Source: Agapetus fuscipes
Taxonomy: Eukaryota; Arthropoda; Insecta; Trichoptera; Glossosomatidae
Direction: 5' to 3'
Assembly: GCA_951799405.1 (NCBI GenBank)
Contig: OX637362.1
Span: 11,580,493 to 11,644,492 of the forward strand
Length of the DNA stretch: 64,000 nt
Shown: positions 39,401 through 51,089 of the stretch, piece after piece
Layout: every line of letters starts with the position of its first letter
Position numbering within the stretch: position 1 is the stretch's first letter
Position numbers and translations under genes: made by a program
Notes under the pieces: model-generated
Told to the model about the DNA's origin: nothing
Databases searched by the model: none
The model's input: only the letters and a program-made list of their open reading frames with translations

Positions 39401-39878
39401 GATGCTACCCTTTTGGATAATGCGGTAAAAAGTTGAAATGCTCTTCATCATCTACGGTCGTACGCAGCACCTGAACAAAAGGGTGAACAGCTGATCTTTG
39501 TTATTATGGCGTGGACTAATGGAAGCTTTTGTATGTTATTTAGCAACCAATAAGCTTGCTCGAACAACAACACTAGCACCCTCTAGCAGAGAGACAGACG
39601 GGCAGTCGGCAAAACCTGACAGTTTACTCCTTAAATTGTATCCAACGTAGTTGGTTCCTTTGTTCTGTACTATGATAATATGTGAATTTTATATGCAATG
39701 TTTAACAGTGATACCAATATTCTGTGATTGATTTACTTATTTTAACTTAATTTTACAGTAAATAAAACATTTTATATATTTTTCAATATTTTTATTTATT
39801 TACATTAGTTTAAGGTTTTTTTGTTTATAAAAAAACTTCTACATAAACGCACTAAGAAAAATTAAAATTTGGATAATG

Positions 39879-40294
39879 GATATCGACGGTTAAAAGGCAG
39901 CGACGTTTTGGTCAAAAATGAGTTATGAATGCTATCCTACTTTCAATTTTCTACTCTTTCTAATGCGCTAACTCTCATAGCTCTCAATGATTTTTTTGTA
40001 TTTTATGCCCACGCAAACAACTGCGTTTTCGAAGTATGGTTTTGATGTAATCGACAATATTTTGTCCTAAAGGCGCTTGTGACATAAAAAAATCGTAAAA
40101 CATCATAAAAGCACATTAATAGGAATGCCAATAAATGCCTTTATTGTTTTAATTTTAAAGCTGTTTTGATTTTAACAATATGATAAAAAATAAAAAAGTT
40201 ATGCCATTTTTCTGCAATCTCAAACTTTAAACTGCTCTCCTGAACAATTTAGTTTTTGTCACTTATGCCCTATTACCCTTTAACCGTCGATATC
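39879..40294. mobile_element. MITE-like element with GATATCGACGGTTAAA ends (P10)
   Basis: Inverted terminal motif GATATCGACGGTTAAA at 39879 and 40279-40294, with 380 bp of AT-rich interior without coding signal. Confidence 0.6.
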
Positions 40295-40300
40295 TGTATC

Positions 40301-40555
40301 ATATCGCACGCTTAATAATAAAGAGCAATAACTCAAAAATTGGGAAAATCGAGATTTTGTAATAAAACGCAAGAACAATGCGAGAAGAATAGGTAGAATG
40401 CGACAGCCGTTCAATTTGGACGAATATGACCGAGATAAAACATTGGCTGCCTTTTTCATCCCATACAAGTTGTACTGGTTGTCTGAACTTCAAACGTGAT
40501 TTCCCAACATTCTTATTTTTTTAGTTATTGCTCTTTATGATTAAGCGTGCGATAT
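40301..40555. repeat. Inverted-repeat element P4
   Basis: Arms of about 50 bp (ATATCGCACGCTTAATAATA, AAGAGCAATAACT) at 40301-40350 and 40499-40555. It is placed directly behind P10. Confidence 0.75.
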
Positions 40556-40747
40556 ACGGGGTATGGTAGTTCCTTATAACTGGAGCTTATTTATTGTACC
40601 GAAGTGATGCATTCTAGACTTTTCTTAGAAAAATATTAAATAAGAGATGAGTTTGAAGAGGAAAAGATTGTCTGCCATATTCATTATTTGTTAAACCAAA
40701 AATGAGGCATTTACCCATTTATTTGTATGGAAAAACTAAATTTAACC

Positions 40748-41030
40748 AGTGAACCGATCTGCAGTCAAGTGAATAATTCTACGGTCTCTAATTCCGAAGG
40801 CCATGGGTTCCGTTTCCAGTGGAGCACAAAAAAATACCATTCAATTCTCAAATAAGTTCTTAAGAACAAAGTCTTATGCCTTATCAAGGTTCGGTCACAA
40901 AGATCCATCCAGCCTTACAACAACCGGGTCTTGCTTGTGTAATTGGCGCATTCTACAGCGATGGCTAAGCTCGCATAGGGTTCTTGAGGTGTGATTCACA
41001 CAACAGCAGCGCTCACCAAATAAATTATAG
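40748..41030 (+). mobile_element. SINE family A, old diverged copy
   Basis: The B box has decayed to GGGTTCCGTTTCC. The body and the CGCTCACCAAATAAAT end are recognisable. Confidence 0.7.
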
Positions 41031-41077
41031 GTACTAATTAATTTTAAACTTTTCCTTGACTTATTTTTATAAAAAAT

Positions 41078-41330
41078 CCTTGACTTATAGGTTGGTATGA
41101 GGCTGACCACCCATACTGTAGAAAGATGGTTCATTTTGACAATGGCACTCTTGTTTCAGGGAAGGTCGGCAAGAGTAGCAGGGCATATGTTCATTTGAGA
41201 TTGGGGTTTTATATTGTAGGTCCACATGCGGCATGTGTTAACGCGAACTTATAGGTGTCTGCTTGTGGAAATGCATTTAATGTGAATCTCAAATGATATA
41301 GGTATATCTTTGCAACTTAGATTTATGAAT
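41078..41330 (+). mobile_element. Repeat family C
   Basis: CCTTGACTTATAGGTTGGTA to TTGCAACTTAGATTTATG. It ends just before the LSM8 3' end. Confidence 0.78.
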
Positions 41331-41337
41331 TATTATA

Positions 41338-41343
41338 TTTATT
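41338..41343 (-). promoter_or_regulatory. Poly(A) signal of LSM8
   Basis: AATAAA on the minus strand, 66 bp after the LSM8 stop. Confidence 0.6.
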
Positions 41344-41408
41344 GTTATGAAGAAGAGCGTAGGTATGTGTTTACAATGAAAAGTATTTGAAAAAAAAGGT
41401 TGTTTAGT

Positions 41409-41699
41409 TCAGTAGATGACAGCACTCAAAGGTTCTGCCCGTATGCTGGAAAGGTCCAATCTCCCATCAACGGCGTCGTCTATCTGTCCCACAATGGCCA
41501 CATTGTCTCCTCTGATGATGTGCAGACCCAAAACCACCTGGGCAATGCCAGAAGTCGAAGAAAAGACCCGTTCATGGGACTCGTCCAAGATGATGTTTAT
41601 AGTTTGGTCGAAGCCCTTCAAGGTGCCAATGAAATTTCTGCCGTCTGATGTGATGATGGAGACTGTGTGGTTGACGAATGATTCCAACCCTGATGCCAT
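41409..41699 (-). CDS. LSM8: LSM8, U6 snRNA-associated Sm-like protein, single exon
   Basis: Subunit of the nuclear LSM2-8 heptameric ring, which binds the 3' oligo(U) end of U6 snRNA and supports U4/U6 assembly. LSM8 is the subunit that distinguishes the nuclear ring from the cytoplasmic LSM1-7 ring. The protein is 96 residues, the usual family length. It contains TVSIITSDGRNFIGTLKGFD and NIILDESHERVF (Sm1 region) and GLHIIRGDNVAIVGQID (Sm2, with IRGDNV at about 67-72), and ends RAEPLSAVIY. ATG at 41699-41697, stop at 41411-41409. The frame is intact and intron-free. No poly(A) tail or target duplication was noticed next to it, so a retrocopy is not favoured but is not excluded. Confidence 0.97.
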   Translation of the reverse strand: MASGLESFVNHTVSIITSDGRNFIGTLKGFDQTINIILDESHERVFSSTSGIAQVVLGLHIIRGDNVAIVGQIDDAVDGRLDLSSIRAEPLSAVIY

Positions 41700-42167
41700 G
41701 ATGATATTTTTAACGTAATATATTTAAAATAAAATATATATTTTAAACGTTTGAACGACGTTTGTTCGAATCTGTTTTTAAAGTCTTCGTTTTCCTTCTA
41801 ATTTATATGGCTGTCTGTACGCACAAGAATACAGCCATGTCAGAAATATTGGTAGGTAAACATAAATTTGAATCTAGTTTGCGTTGTCATTCATAGATGG
41901 CAATGCAATCCGCGCTCTTTTGTTATTATTTAAAAAATAATGTGGCCACCGAAAAAATATTTCAGCAAATGAAGATATAAAGAGGAATAAAATAAAATAA
42001 AACTTCTAAGTACCTACCTACTGAGTGTAAAGGAATATCTTGTAAAGTTTTTTGTATTTTTTAAATCATATTGTACCTATTATATATTTTATTTGTCGAT
42101 TTAACTAACTAAAATTTTGCAGGTACTATCGATTTGACTATTTCTTGATGTTGTCTCCAGTAATAAG

Positions 42168-42310
42168 GCGGCACGTGAATTGACATAGACAAAATTGTGT
42201 CGTCGCACGGCAGGGTGCTAGGTAAAAGGCAAAAACAAATATTTTATGATTAGTTGCTAAGGACGGCAGTCTAATTTAAAACGTTTGCTCGCCAAGAATG
42301 AGTTTAAAAT
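42168..42310 (+). repeat. Repeat family D
   Basis: TTGACATAGACAAAATTGTG, ACGGCAGGGTGCTAGGTAAA, CTAAGGACGGCAGTC, CGTTTGCTCGCCAAG. Confidence 0.55.
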
Positions 42311-42839
42311 TAAAAAAAAATAGTTAATTTAATCTGAAATATTACACAAACTATTATTTAGGAAAAACCATTAGTTTCTTAAAAATTGATCCGTTCGCGC
42401 CCTTTTTAAAAACTGCTTTCACCTCGAGGCTGCTCGCGCATTTGAGTCAGCAAACGCCACAATGTAAAAATAAAGATGCCTATCTCAAAACACCGAAAAA
42501 TATTTAGTCATGGATAATTTTGAGGGCAGTCAAAATAAGAAAAAGTCGTTTGAATCTGATTCGAAAATATAATAACACAAGTGCGATGAGCGCGTTTGAT
42601 AATAATTCATTTTTCAAAAACGGCGTAGGGTCGCCGACCCTCGAAAAGGGTAAAAAGAAAACAGGCGCGGATTTAGTAAATCAATAATTGATTCAAAAAA
42701 AGTTTTTAGTTTTTTTTACAAATTAAATGAAAATGCAATGCAAAATAACCTCGACATTCTTTTAATTCGTTTTTTGATTTGACTAGACACATTAAAAAAA
42801 AAAATAGGGCCTGTAAGTATGGACTCGGAGCAAATTGGA
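42311..42839. other. AT-rich stretch, nothing recognised
   Basis: No exon or clear repeat seen. The part before it (42168-42310) is family D. Confidence 0.3.
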
Positions 42840-43440
42840 TTTTTTTTTTCTCGGCTAGTAAACGTCGGGTATTTGCAATGGTGAGAAATATGATAAAAAG
42901 TATATTATTTTGATAGATTTCGAAAAATCAAGGAATAATATGTTGATTTGAAGCCGAAAATATTTTTTTCGATTTTATATTTAAAAAAGAAAATATAGAA
43001 ATTTGGACAAGTTTTTAAACGGATATGAGATCTGCTTCTTTTATTTCCGGTGCTGTGACGTCATAAGTTGACGTCACTTTCTTTTATTGACATTCCATAC
43101 TCTGTTGACATGTGTTGTTGACAACAGAAACAAATGAAAACAACAGAAACAAATGAAATGTTTTTATAGAAACACACAAACTTCTTGAAAAAACAACAGC
43201 CGCAACAGTGTAAACATGGAAAAGCGATGTTTGAATGACATGAATGTCAGGTCTGTCAGTTGATACGGCGATGTTTACAAGACCGTGACGTCACGCGAGA
43301 AAATTTCATCTAGTAGCGTTTTGGCGCGAAAATTCAAAAATCGATTTTAAAATGCTTATAACTTTGCTAAAAATACAACTAAAATTAAAATTTAAGAAGT
43401 TTTGGGCTAATAAAGCACAAACGAACTTAAATCACGAAAA
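42840..43440 (+). repeat. Repeat family E, copy 1
   Basis: TATTTGCAATGGTGAG, TTTTGATAGATT, two TGACGTCA palindromes and TTGGCGCGAAAATTCAAAA, in the same order as 45880-46520. It is diverged and without coding signal. Confidence 0.55.
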
Positions 43441-44029
43441 AAAGAAAAATGTGAAAATACCATATTACAAATATGCGACAACGATCGCTGGAAATCAATA
43501 ACAACAATATTTGTAAGTATTTTCCAAATCAACCGGGCAGAATGACATCACATTCTCCCCCTGAACGATTAAAATGTGCAGAGCCCGTTTCTAAGAAGGT
43601 ACCTATCGCAAAACATGGGTTCAAAGAAATAAAATAAATAAATTGTACAGTGGACTGCACAGGACTTTATAGCACAAAATACGGTCATGTTAGGTCATAG
43701 CCAATTTTCATAACAAAACATTTAGTTGTGTGTAAGTAATGAAGCTAATCTTTTTAAGCAATCGTCTTTTTGCAGTATTATCATTGATCCCGTTTGTATC
43801 AAAACTAACACTTTGTTTGGTGGGTACCTATACTTTTCATTGATATTTTGGAAAGTTATGATTGATTATTATATGGGTACAACTTACTAGATTTTAAGAC
43901 TCGTAGCCTAGTATTTTATATTAGGCGTTTTAGTACCAAGAATATTACAATTATTTTTTGTATGGAAATTTGTCACTTTGTATGGTGGCTACACCTTATA
44001 ATATTTATTTGAAAAAAGTAATGATTAAT
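43441..44029. other. AT-rich stretch, nothing recognised
   Basis: No coding exon, RNA gene or clear repeat boundary could be supported here. Confidence 0.3.
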
Positions 44030-45650
44030 GTATGTAGGTATATATAAGAGCTTTTCAATTGTAGAACATTATTTTTTAGTTAACCCGTTCTCTGCCGGGA
44101 AAACTTAAAATATTGTTTTCTCTTGTATGGCAACCCCCAAAACAAAGAGTATTAAGAGGCAATACGTATTGTTGTTTTATAGCAATTGATTGAGCGAATT
44201 GTTATATAGGTTTATTTATGGGTATTAGACGTTTTGCTACCAAAAATATAACAATAATTTTTTGTATGAAAATTTGTCACTTTGTATGGTGGTACAAAAA
44301 GTAATGATTCATGTATGTAGGTATATATAAAAGTTTTTTAATTGTTGAACATTATTTTTTAGTTAACCCTTTCTCTGCCGAGAAATTTTCAATTATTTTT
44401 TTCTCTTGTATGGCAACCCCGAAAATTAAGAAAATTATGAGGCAATGGTTATTGTTGTTACATAGCAGTATTATAATGACGATTATGCAAAAAAAATAAA
44501 GAAAATCGTAGGAGCCGTTTTTGAGAAAATCTCATTTGAAATTTTCAGCTGTTCGGAAGCCATCTTGAATTTTCTAAAATTTTAAAAATGTTTCACTATG
44601 AATTATAGTGATAAAAAGGTTTATTCTGATAAAGTTAAGAAACATAAAAGTTTTTTGCGTTCTGATGGGTTTTTGAAGCCTTTTAATTTCAATTTTTGAT
44701 ATCATGTAAACGGCACTTTATGTTTTTTATTTTCAAAATTTTTATATAGAATTTGATGTTACGTATACAATTGGTTGACATAATTTTTTTGTCAACGCTT
44801 TCACTTCTGAGAAAATCACATTTGTTTATTTTTTTTATATGGCAACTCATAGACGCAGATTAGCAAAAATGTTGCCATACATAAATTTGGTAATAATGTA
44901 TCAAGCAACTACTTTACTGAAAATTTAAAAAAAATCGTTAGAGCCGATTTTGAGAAAATCGCATTTGAAGTTTTCTCCTCTTTGGAAGCCATCTTGAATT
45001 CTCAAAATAGTGAAAAACAAATTATAGTGCAAAGAAGTTTATAAATTTTTCTTCCTTGTGAATCTAAAAAAAGTTTTACAAAATTGCATTTTTATGGGTC
45101 TTTTTAATATTTTCGATGAAAATTTTGAGATCGTGTAAACGGTACTTTAAGTAAATTTTTTTTTAAAGTTTTCTTTAAATTTTTGTAGAAATTAATATTG
45201 CGTGTAATATTGTAGAACATTTTTTTTGTCAACCCAGCCATTTCCGAGATAATCACAATCGTTTTTTTCTTTCATATGACAACTCATAGACGCAGGTTGG
45301 GAAGAGTGTTGCCATAACAAATTTTCTTCGCGACAATTTAAGCAACGACCACACTGAAATTTTAAAGAAAATCGTTAGAGCCGTTTTTGAGAAAAATGCA
45401 ATTTTATGTTTTTTTTGTATGGTAGCCATCTTGAATTTTCAGGTTGGTGCCATGCCGGTCGGCCCATCAAAATCTGTGGTTGTCAATTCTCTAAATCCAA
45501 AAATTAGTGTCTCTGCGATTAGTAGTTCCGGCTGGGACATACATACATCCATACGGACGGACGGACGGACGGACAGGTTCGACAAATTAGGTTTTTTTGC
45601 ATGTCCTGGTGCAGGACAACTCATTTCCGTTGAAACCTCATATTTTTTTT
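44030..45650 (+). repeat. Degenerate array of about 430-bp units
   Basis: Recurring landmarks are GAGCCGTTTTTGAGAAAATC then GAAGCCATCTTGAATTTT (at about 44510, 44940, 45380), ATGGCAACTCATAGACGCAG (about 44840, 45275), GTAAACGGYACTTTA (about 44706, 45136), and TTCTCTTGTATGGCAACCCC (about 44115, 44400). Four diverged units end in a GGAC run at 45555 and the CAGTCCTTCGGACTG hairpin at 45677-45691. Confidence 0.7.
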
Positions 45651-45673
45651 TTCGGACGAATACAATACTTTAT

Positions 45674-45702
45674 AACAGTCCTTCGGACTGCTATAAAGTA
45701 AA
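45674..45702 (+). other. Short perfect-stem hairpin
   Basis: ACTTTATAACAGTCC, TTCG, GGACTGCTATAAAGT: a 13-15 bp stem with a TTCG tetraloop at the right border of the 430-bp array. Confidence 0.6.
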
Positions 45703-45879
45703 AAAAAAATGTTGAACTGGGTTATCGTCAAGGGGATAGGAATAGAAACAGAATTATTTTATTTCAAAATACGCTAGTCGAGATTATCGTCTTGAGCCGC
45801 TTGGGCATAGCGCCGACGCATTGTACCTACGTACAAGCGTGACCGAAGTAAGACGTGTTATAAGGATTAATGAATAGGG

Positions 45880-46520
45880 TATTTGCAATAGTAAGGAATT
45901 TGGTATAAAGTATGTAATTTTGATAGATTACGATAAGTACCTATAATATTAAGAAGGTCCTGATCTCCAGTCCAAAATAAAAATGTATCGGGGTTATTCT
46001 TAGACATTTTAGTCGTCGGATGAGCCCACGCTTTGACAAACTAATGATGCCTGGGCTGAAAGTCTCATCACCAAGGTCATTCTTACCTACCGAATTTTGG
46101 TAATATTTGTATGAAGACTTATCAGCTGTTCACTTGCGGCCATCTTGGATTGACAGGTTTTCATAGAAATGCATGATAAGTTTGTCAAAGCGTGGGCTCA
46201 ACGGACGACTAAAATGTTTAAGAATCGCACCGTATGATTTTACATTTGAAAAAGAACTTTCGTAAATTTTGACCGGTTTCAAAGCGGATATGCGATCCGT
46301 CAACGTAAGTTTTAGCCACCGTGACGTCATTTTCTTGTATCCACAAAGCTGCTAGTATTGTGATGGCTATGAGATGAATAAAGAAAATGACGTCACAGCT
46401 AAAAATTCAATCCAAGGAGGGCTTTGGCGCGTAAATTCAAAATTTTTATTTTTTGAACATGAATAACTTTGTACATAAAATTCGAGAAGTTTTGTGATAT
46501 AAGCAAAAAAAAAACATTAT
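45880..46520 (+). repeat. Repeat family E, copy 2 (contains P5)
   Basis: Same landmarks as copy 1 with element P5 inserted. Both copies lie on either side of the 430-bp array. Confidence 0.55.
45983..46237. repeat. Inverted-repeat element P5
   Basis: Arms TTCTTAGACATTTTAGTCGT and GAGCCCACGCTTTGACAAAC, about 60 bp each. The loop carries one arm of the P7 type (CTCATCACC, CTTACCTACCGAA, GGCCATCTTGGATTGACAG). Confidence 0.75.
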
Positions 46521-46713
46521 TGGAGTTTATTGGAATTGTTCCTTAAAATTAAAAATATTAATAAATAAAAAAGAATTTAAATCGATAAGAATATTGAATT
46601 CCGTAAAATATTTGTTTTGCTGAGGAAAGCATATGTATTTATTTGACTGTGCTATTATGTAATACTAATCCTTGATTTTTTTCTTTCTTTGTTATTCATT
46701 GTAAATTACCTTG

Positions 46714-47002
46714 GGGGCCGTCCATAAATTATGTCATCGATTTTGCCGATTTTCGACCCCCCCCCCCTTACAATCATCCTATACTCATTATCTAATGACC
46801 CCCCCCCCCTCTTGCTGTAATAATGGATGAGCTTAATAATTAATAATGTTATATTACTTACATAATATTGTGTATATTTTGTAGAAATTGGTATTTACAA
46901 GAACGACATCACTTTTGGTACTCGTACATCATTTGCCATCATCCGCAGACCAGACTCCCCCCCCCCCCCTTAATGCGAATGACGTAATATATGGACAGCC
47001 CC
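46714..47002. mobile_element. MITE family 2, copy b
   Basis: Inverted relative to copy a, with exact TTG duplication on both sides (46711-46713, 47003-47005). C-runs of 10-13 bases occur at three sites inside. Confidence 0.85.
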
Positions 47003-47005
47003 TTG

Positions 47006-47586
47006 TCATAAAATTATGTAATTGGACTATCAAGTCCGTTAATAAATAAATAAATAAACAAAATCAAATAAAATATATTTTATGAAATTTCTTTATTAGC
47101 TGCAATGCGTAACGAAAAAACTATCGCCCATAGAATTAACCCTGTGAAAACATCGCCTTGATTCAGACCTGATTTCAAAACTTTGACCATAAATCGTGAT
47201 CGAACCGTAACACTGCTAATTTCGGGGAGTGGGCTAAAATAATAATATCCAAAAATGCATTAGGGTCCGAAAGCGCAATCGCCCGCGTATCTACACAACG
47301 CGTTTTGCAATTTATGATCCCAAGATGGCCGCAGGGATGGTTTTTTGAAAATTAATAATTGGTGGCTGTTGATGAAGTATTTTGGTTTATGGAGGGCGGG
47401 ACGGGCTGCGCATGCGCGAATCGCTACAACTTGAAAGCTCTGCGCATGAATAAGAATGCGCAAATTGGAATTTAGAACTTTTTCCTCGCGCGCCGGGCAA
47501 ACGTCACACTTGTACGAGACTGCGGTCTTTAGCAACCAGTAATAAATTGATTTTTAACATAATAAAAAACCCCGTTAAAATTCACA
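47006..47586. other. CpG-containing stretch with YY1- and NRF1-like words
   Basis: CCAAGATGGCCGCAGG at 47320 and GCTGCGCATGCGCGAA at 47405 resemble YY1 and NRF1 sites and could mark a promoter. No adjacent exon is found. The right part (47500-47540) has family D words. Confidence 0.3.
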
Positions 47587-48090
47587 TTGAGTTTTCCTTG
47601 ACTCATAGGTTGGTATGAGGCTGACCATCCATGCTGTAGAAAGTGGTTCACTGATGTTCACTGTGTCCGGTCGATAGCTCAGTTGGTAGAGTGCTTGCAT
47701 TCCATGCCAAGAGCTCGGGTTCGAATCCCACCGAGGGTGTCAGAAATGATTTCCCGTTTCGGTGTTCATTTCAAAAACCAATATAAAATACCAGCAAGGT
47801 TTACTCAGCCTTCACAATAAATGACTACCAGCCCCATCGGGAGCTGGGAAACCCCCACTTCAACTGAAGTGGTTGGCGTAAGGCCAGCCCCCTTACCTGT
47901 AAAAATAAATAGGTTCCACTTACCACATGCGAAACCCTTCTGGGATAACACGGCAATAAGTTAAGCTAAATGTGCTGCTTAGTTATGTTTTTTTTGTTTT
48001 CACGCATGGTTGCGTTGTGTTTTTTGCGTTGACAATGTCACCCCTGTTTCAGGGAAGGTCGGCAAGAGTTGCAGGGTCCGTAAGCGCGAA
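47587..48090 (+). mobile_element. Repeat family C split by a family B SINE
   Basis: Outer parts 47587-47645 and 48030-48090 are continuous in other copies (GGTTCACT then ACAATGTCACCCC). Confidence 0.7.
47667..47995 (+). mobile_element. SINE family B inside a family C element
   Basis: Complete head (CCGGTCGATAGCTCAGTTGG, GGTTCGAATCCCACC) and body. It splits family C DNA at 47587-47645 and 48030-48090. Confidence 0.82.
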
Positions 48091-48599
48091 CTAATTCATT
48101 AATAATTACAAATTGCAATTAACCTTTGATTACACATATCCGATATTCGACACAGTTCTGGAAGAACTTACATTATTCACGACGTAAATTTTTCAGGAGG
48201 CACCCTTTCTTGATGACAATTGAGGATGAACTCTATCAATTTTAATATTTTGGATGGTTGGTGCATTAACACTGTGAAAATTCATCTTATCTTTAATTAC
48301 TCAAACACTGTTTGATTTTCACTCTTTATTATTTAATAATTTAGACACAAACGTTTTCGACTACACAGTAATCATCATCAAGTGTATAAATTTTATTTTA
48401 TGTATTCAATTTGAATCTAAAATGATAATACATCTTTGGAACCATGTCGGTTGGAATTCTACTTAGATATCGACGTTTAGAACGCAGATTATAGATATCT
48501 ATTTACCTTGCTACTGCTTTCCAAACGTTATACGACAGCACTCAGAACTGTATATTCTGTTTTTAATTTTTGTAATTTCGATTTATGCATCTCTCTACT

Positions 48600-48950
48600 G
48601 CAGCACTGGCCATAAAGTCGGCATTAAGTGCAGCCAATAATCGTTTTATTAGAGTCGGCTAAGCGCGGAAGCAAAGCCCGGGCATTGTTGGTTTTATATT
48701 ACCGGCATCAGTTTCCTTTTGTAGTCCTGGCGGGCATACGCTATACAAAATATACAGATATTTATTTGTATAATATATCTAAGATTAAGGTCGGTGTTAT
48801 GGCCGAGGGAGCCAAGTGGGCTGATCTTTCTAGCGTGTTTGGAATACAACAACGTTGGTTCGATCCCCGCCTGGGTCAACCCAATTGGCCAATTGGCAAT
48901 TTGACCATCAATTTGTCCCTGGTTCAACAGACGAAATTGGGTAATTATTA
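48600..48950 (+). mobile_element. Probable tRNA-Ser/Leu-derived SINE remnant
   Basis: GGTGTTATGGCCGAGGGAGC (A box like tRNA-Ser/Leu) and GTTGGTTCGATCCCCGCC (B box) at 48790-48880. It is not a functional tRNA: it lacks an acceptor match and a proper anticodon arm by eye. Confidence 0.45.
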
Positions 48951-49065
48951 ATTAATAATTCATTAAAAATAAACAATAATAAATAATTAATTGATGATAT
49001 TAGTACCTGTAATAGGTTGGTGAATTGTCATACTGCGAAAACCACATCCTCCTTTTCTACATATT

Positions 49066-49182
49066 GATTGTAACCCTGCAACTTTTGTCGACCTTCCCTG
49101 AAACAGGGGTGACATTGGTAGAGTAAACCATTTTTTACAGTATGAGTGGTCAGCCTCATACCAACCTACAAGTCAAGGAATA
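49066..49182 (-). mobile_element. Repeat family C fragment
   Basis: AACCCTGCAACTTTTGTCG to CCTACAAGTCAAGGAATAC. Confidence 0.7.
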
Positions 49183-49409
49183 CAGCTATGGGCGTAAAGT
49201 CCGAATAGACGGCAGCAACAGATAAAAGAGAAGCCAATCTCCAGTTTTTATGTAAATAGGTTAAATTTACACAATCTAGAGTTACAGTCGTTTGATATTT
49301 TTACAATTTTAAGAAACTTTAAAATTCAACTAACTGATCGGATATTTGACGAACAGTGCGAGGAAAACGTACATTATTCTCGACCTTTTATCCTAACAGT
49401 ACCGTGAGT

Positions 49410-49598
49410 ACGAGTTGCAAAACTTGAGTAAAATAAAGCTTACGGAAAGTATTAAAGAGTGGTTTTCCCCAAAATCTGCCGTTTTTGTTTGTCTGAACTT
49501 GACCATAAAGTGTAAGAAACAAAAGAGGCAGATTTTGGGGAAAATCACTCTTTACTCCTTTCCGTAAACTTTTACTTTACTCAAGTTTTGCAACTCGT
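49410..49598. repeat. Inverted-repeat element P6
   Basis: Arms of about 75 bp (CGAGTTGCAAAACTTGAGTA, CCCCAAAATCTGCC) around a loop TTTTTGTTTGTCTGAACTTG and GACCATAAAGTGTAAGAAAC. Confidence 0.8.
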
Positions 49599-49599
49599 T

Positions 49600-50440
49600 C
49601 TCAGGGCACAGGTCATCCTGAAAATGTGCCTCCTGAAAACGTAGCTACGGCGCCAACATCTCGTATAACGGTCAAATATCCGAAAGCTTCTCCTCCGTGT
49701 TTTGTTTTTCTCACAATGCTCCATTCATTTTATTGTGAAGTTTATTTCGCGTATATTTTATTAATGGCGCGCTAAGAGAGCAACGCATTATCTGGCAGGA
49801 TATCTGACTGGGTTATTAGTCATTATTTGATTCCCTTTATTTCGCCTCATGTTGCGTCGATTTATAGGGAAATTCATTTGAATGGCCGGATCACGAGTCG
49901 CTCTGTCTGTTGGTAAGTAAGCGCTCACATTCTAGCAGTCCAGCATTAGTTTTGTGTCTCCCGAGTATTAAACTGTAAGGATTAACTCAACTGGTGCGTT
50001 TGGTGTGCCTCTCGAAAACAGTCTCAGTAGTAGCATCTCGAAGGCCTTAAGTCATATGTTAAGACGCTCAGAATCACTGTGCATTTTTGTTTGTAAATTT
50101 AAAATCCTTGAGCCATAAACCCTCACGGCTACAATATTTGGACAGTGATTTTTGAGCCTCCTTTTGTAAATACTTGGGAAAGTGTAGCTTCACGGGACGG
50201 CCTTCTGCCACTCGCATCTCACATAGCTTTTGCATGCGAGTCCTGTGACACATCCCCGGATGGGATGGATATACAGGGTGTGGGTCAGTGAAGGAGAGAC
50301 TTACCCTGAGAGAAGGTGTTGGTGCGTTTGTAGATCCATATTCCGTTGAGAAAAAGGAAACAAAGTAATTCGATTAGTTGAATATCGGTCACATTCATGT
50401 CTTTCCTTTGTATGTTGATAGGAGTTCCAACCAGGATTGT
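49600..50440. other. No gene recognised
   Basis: Moderate-GC unique-looking sequence between P6 and P7. No open frame with coding character. Confidence 0.3.
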
Positions 50441-50444
50441 AACT

Positions 50445-50592
50445 CTCATCACCACGGTAATTCTTACCTACCGAATACCGGTAATATTTATATGAAGACC
50501 TGTCAATCCAAGATGGCCGCAAGTTAACAGCTGATTAGTTTTTATACAAACATTACCGATATTCGGTAGGTAAGACTTACCGTGGTGATGAG
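50445..50592. repeat. Inverted-repeat element P7
   Basis: Arms CTCATCACCACGGTAA, TCTTACCTACCGAATA and inverse, 148 bp in total. The loop contains AAGATGGCCGCAAG. One arm is also found inside P5. Confidence 0.75.
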
Positions 50593-50639
50593 ACTTCCAG
50601 TCCTACAGATGCGCTGATACGAGTATCACCGATGTTGTA

Positions 50640-50880
50640 CGAGGCATGGTTTGCTTGGAGTGGTGCTGGGAAGGTCACATCACAAAACAGGACTACGGAA
50701 AGTGGCTGAAAAGGATCTTCCAATGGCGATACAGGATGTCCAAGCTGGAAGTAGGGAGACTCCAACTAAGGTGGCTGAACGGCATCAATGGATGGCCGAA
50801 CACAGCAGCCGATGGAAAGGTACAGAGAAGATTGGAGAAGGCCTAAATTGAGAAAAGCCAAGGAAAGCGAATAAGCGATG
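50640..50880 (+). mobile_element. Probable LINE C-terminal fragment
   Basis: LPMAIQDVQAGSRETPTKVA and ERHQWMAEHSSRWKG. The pattern suggests a LINE tail, but the family is not clear. Confidence 0.4.
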
Positions 50881-51089
50881 GCATAAAAACTGACACATTT
50901 TTAAGCGATAGTTAAGGTTCTTTTGTAGAACTTAAAAATTCAAATACTTTTACCATACTTACCGATCTCTTATTGATAATCTAAATAGGGATATAATTAT
51001 CAACATTTAAGATTCATAAGCCATGCATGCTCACAAGCACTTTATTTAACCTACATATCGCCACCATGCAATGGATACAACATTTTATT

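Noticed and set aside
41416..41718. Plus-strand 100-codon frame at LSM8
   Set aside because: Antisense shadow of LSM8, which is unambiguous on the minus strand.
42840..46520. Family E copies as the two LTRs of one retrotransposon
   Set aside because: The copies are too diverged from each other, no target duplication is seen, and the interior is an array without gag or pol.
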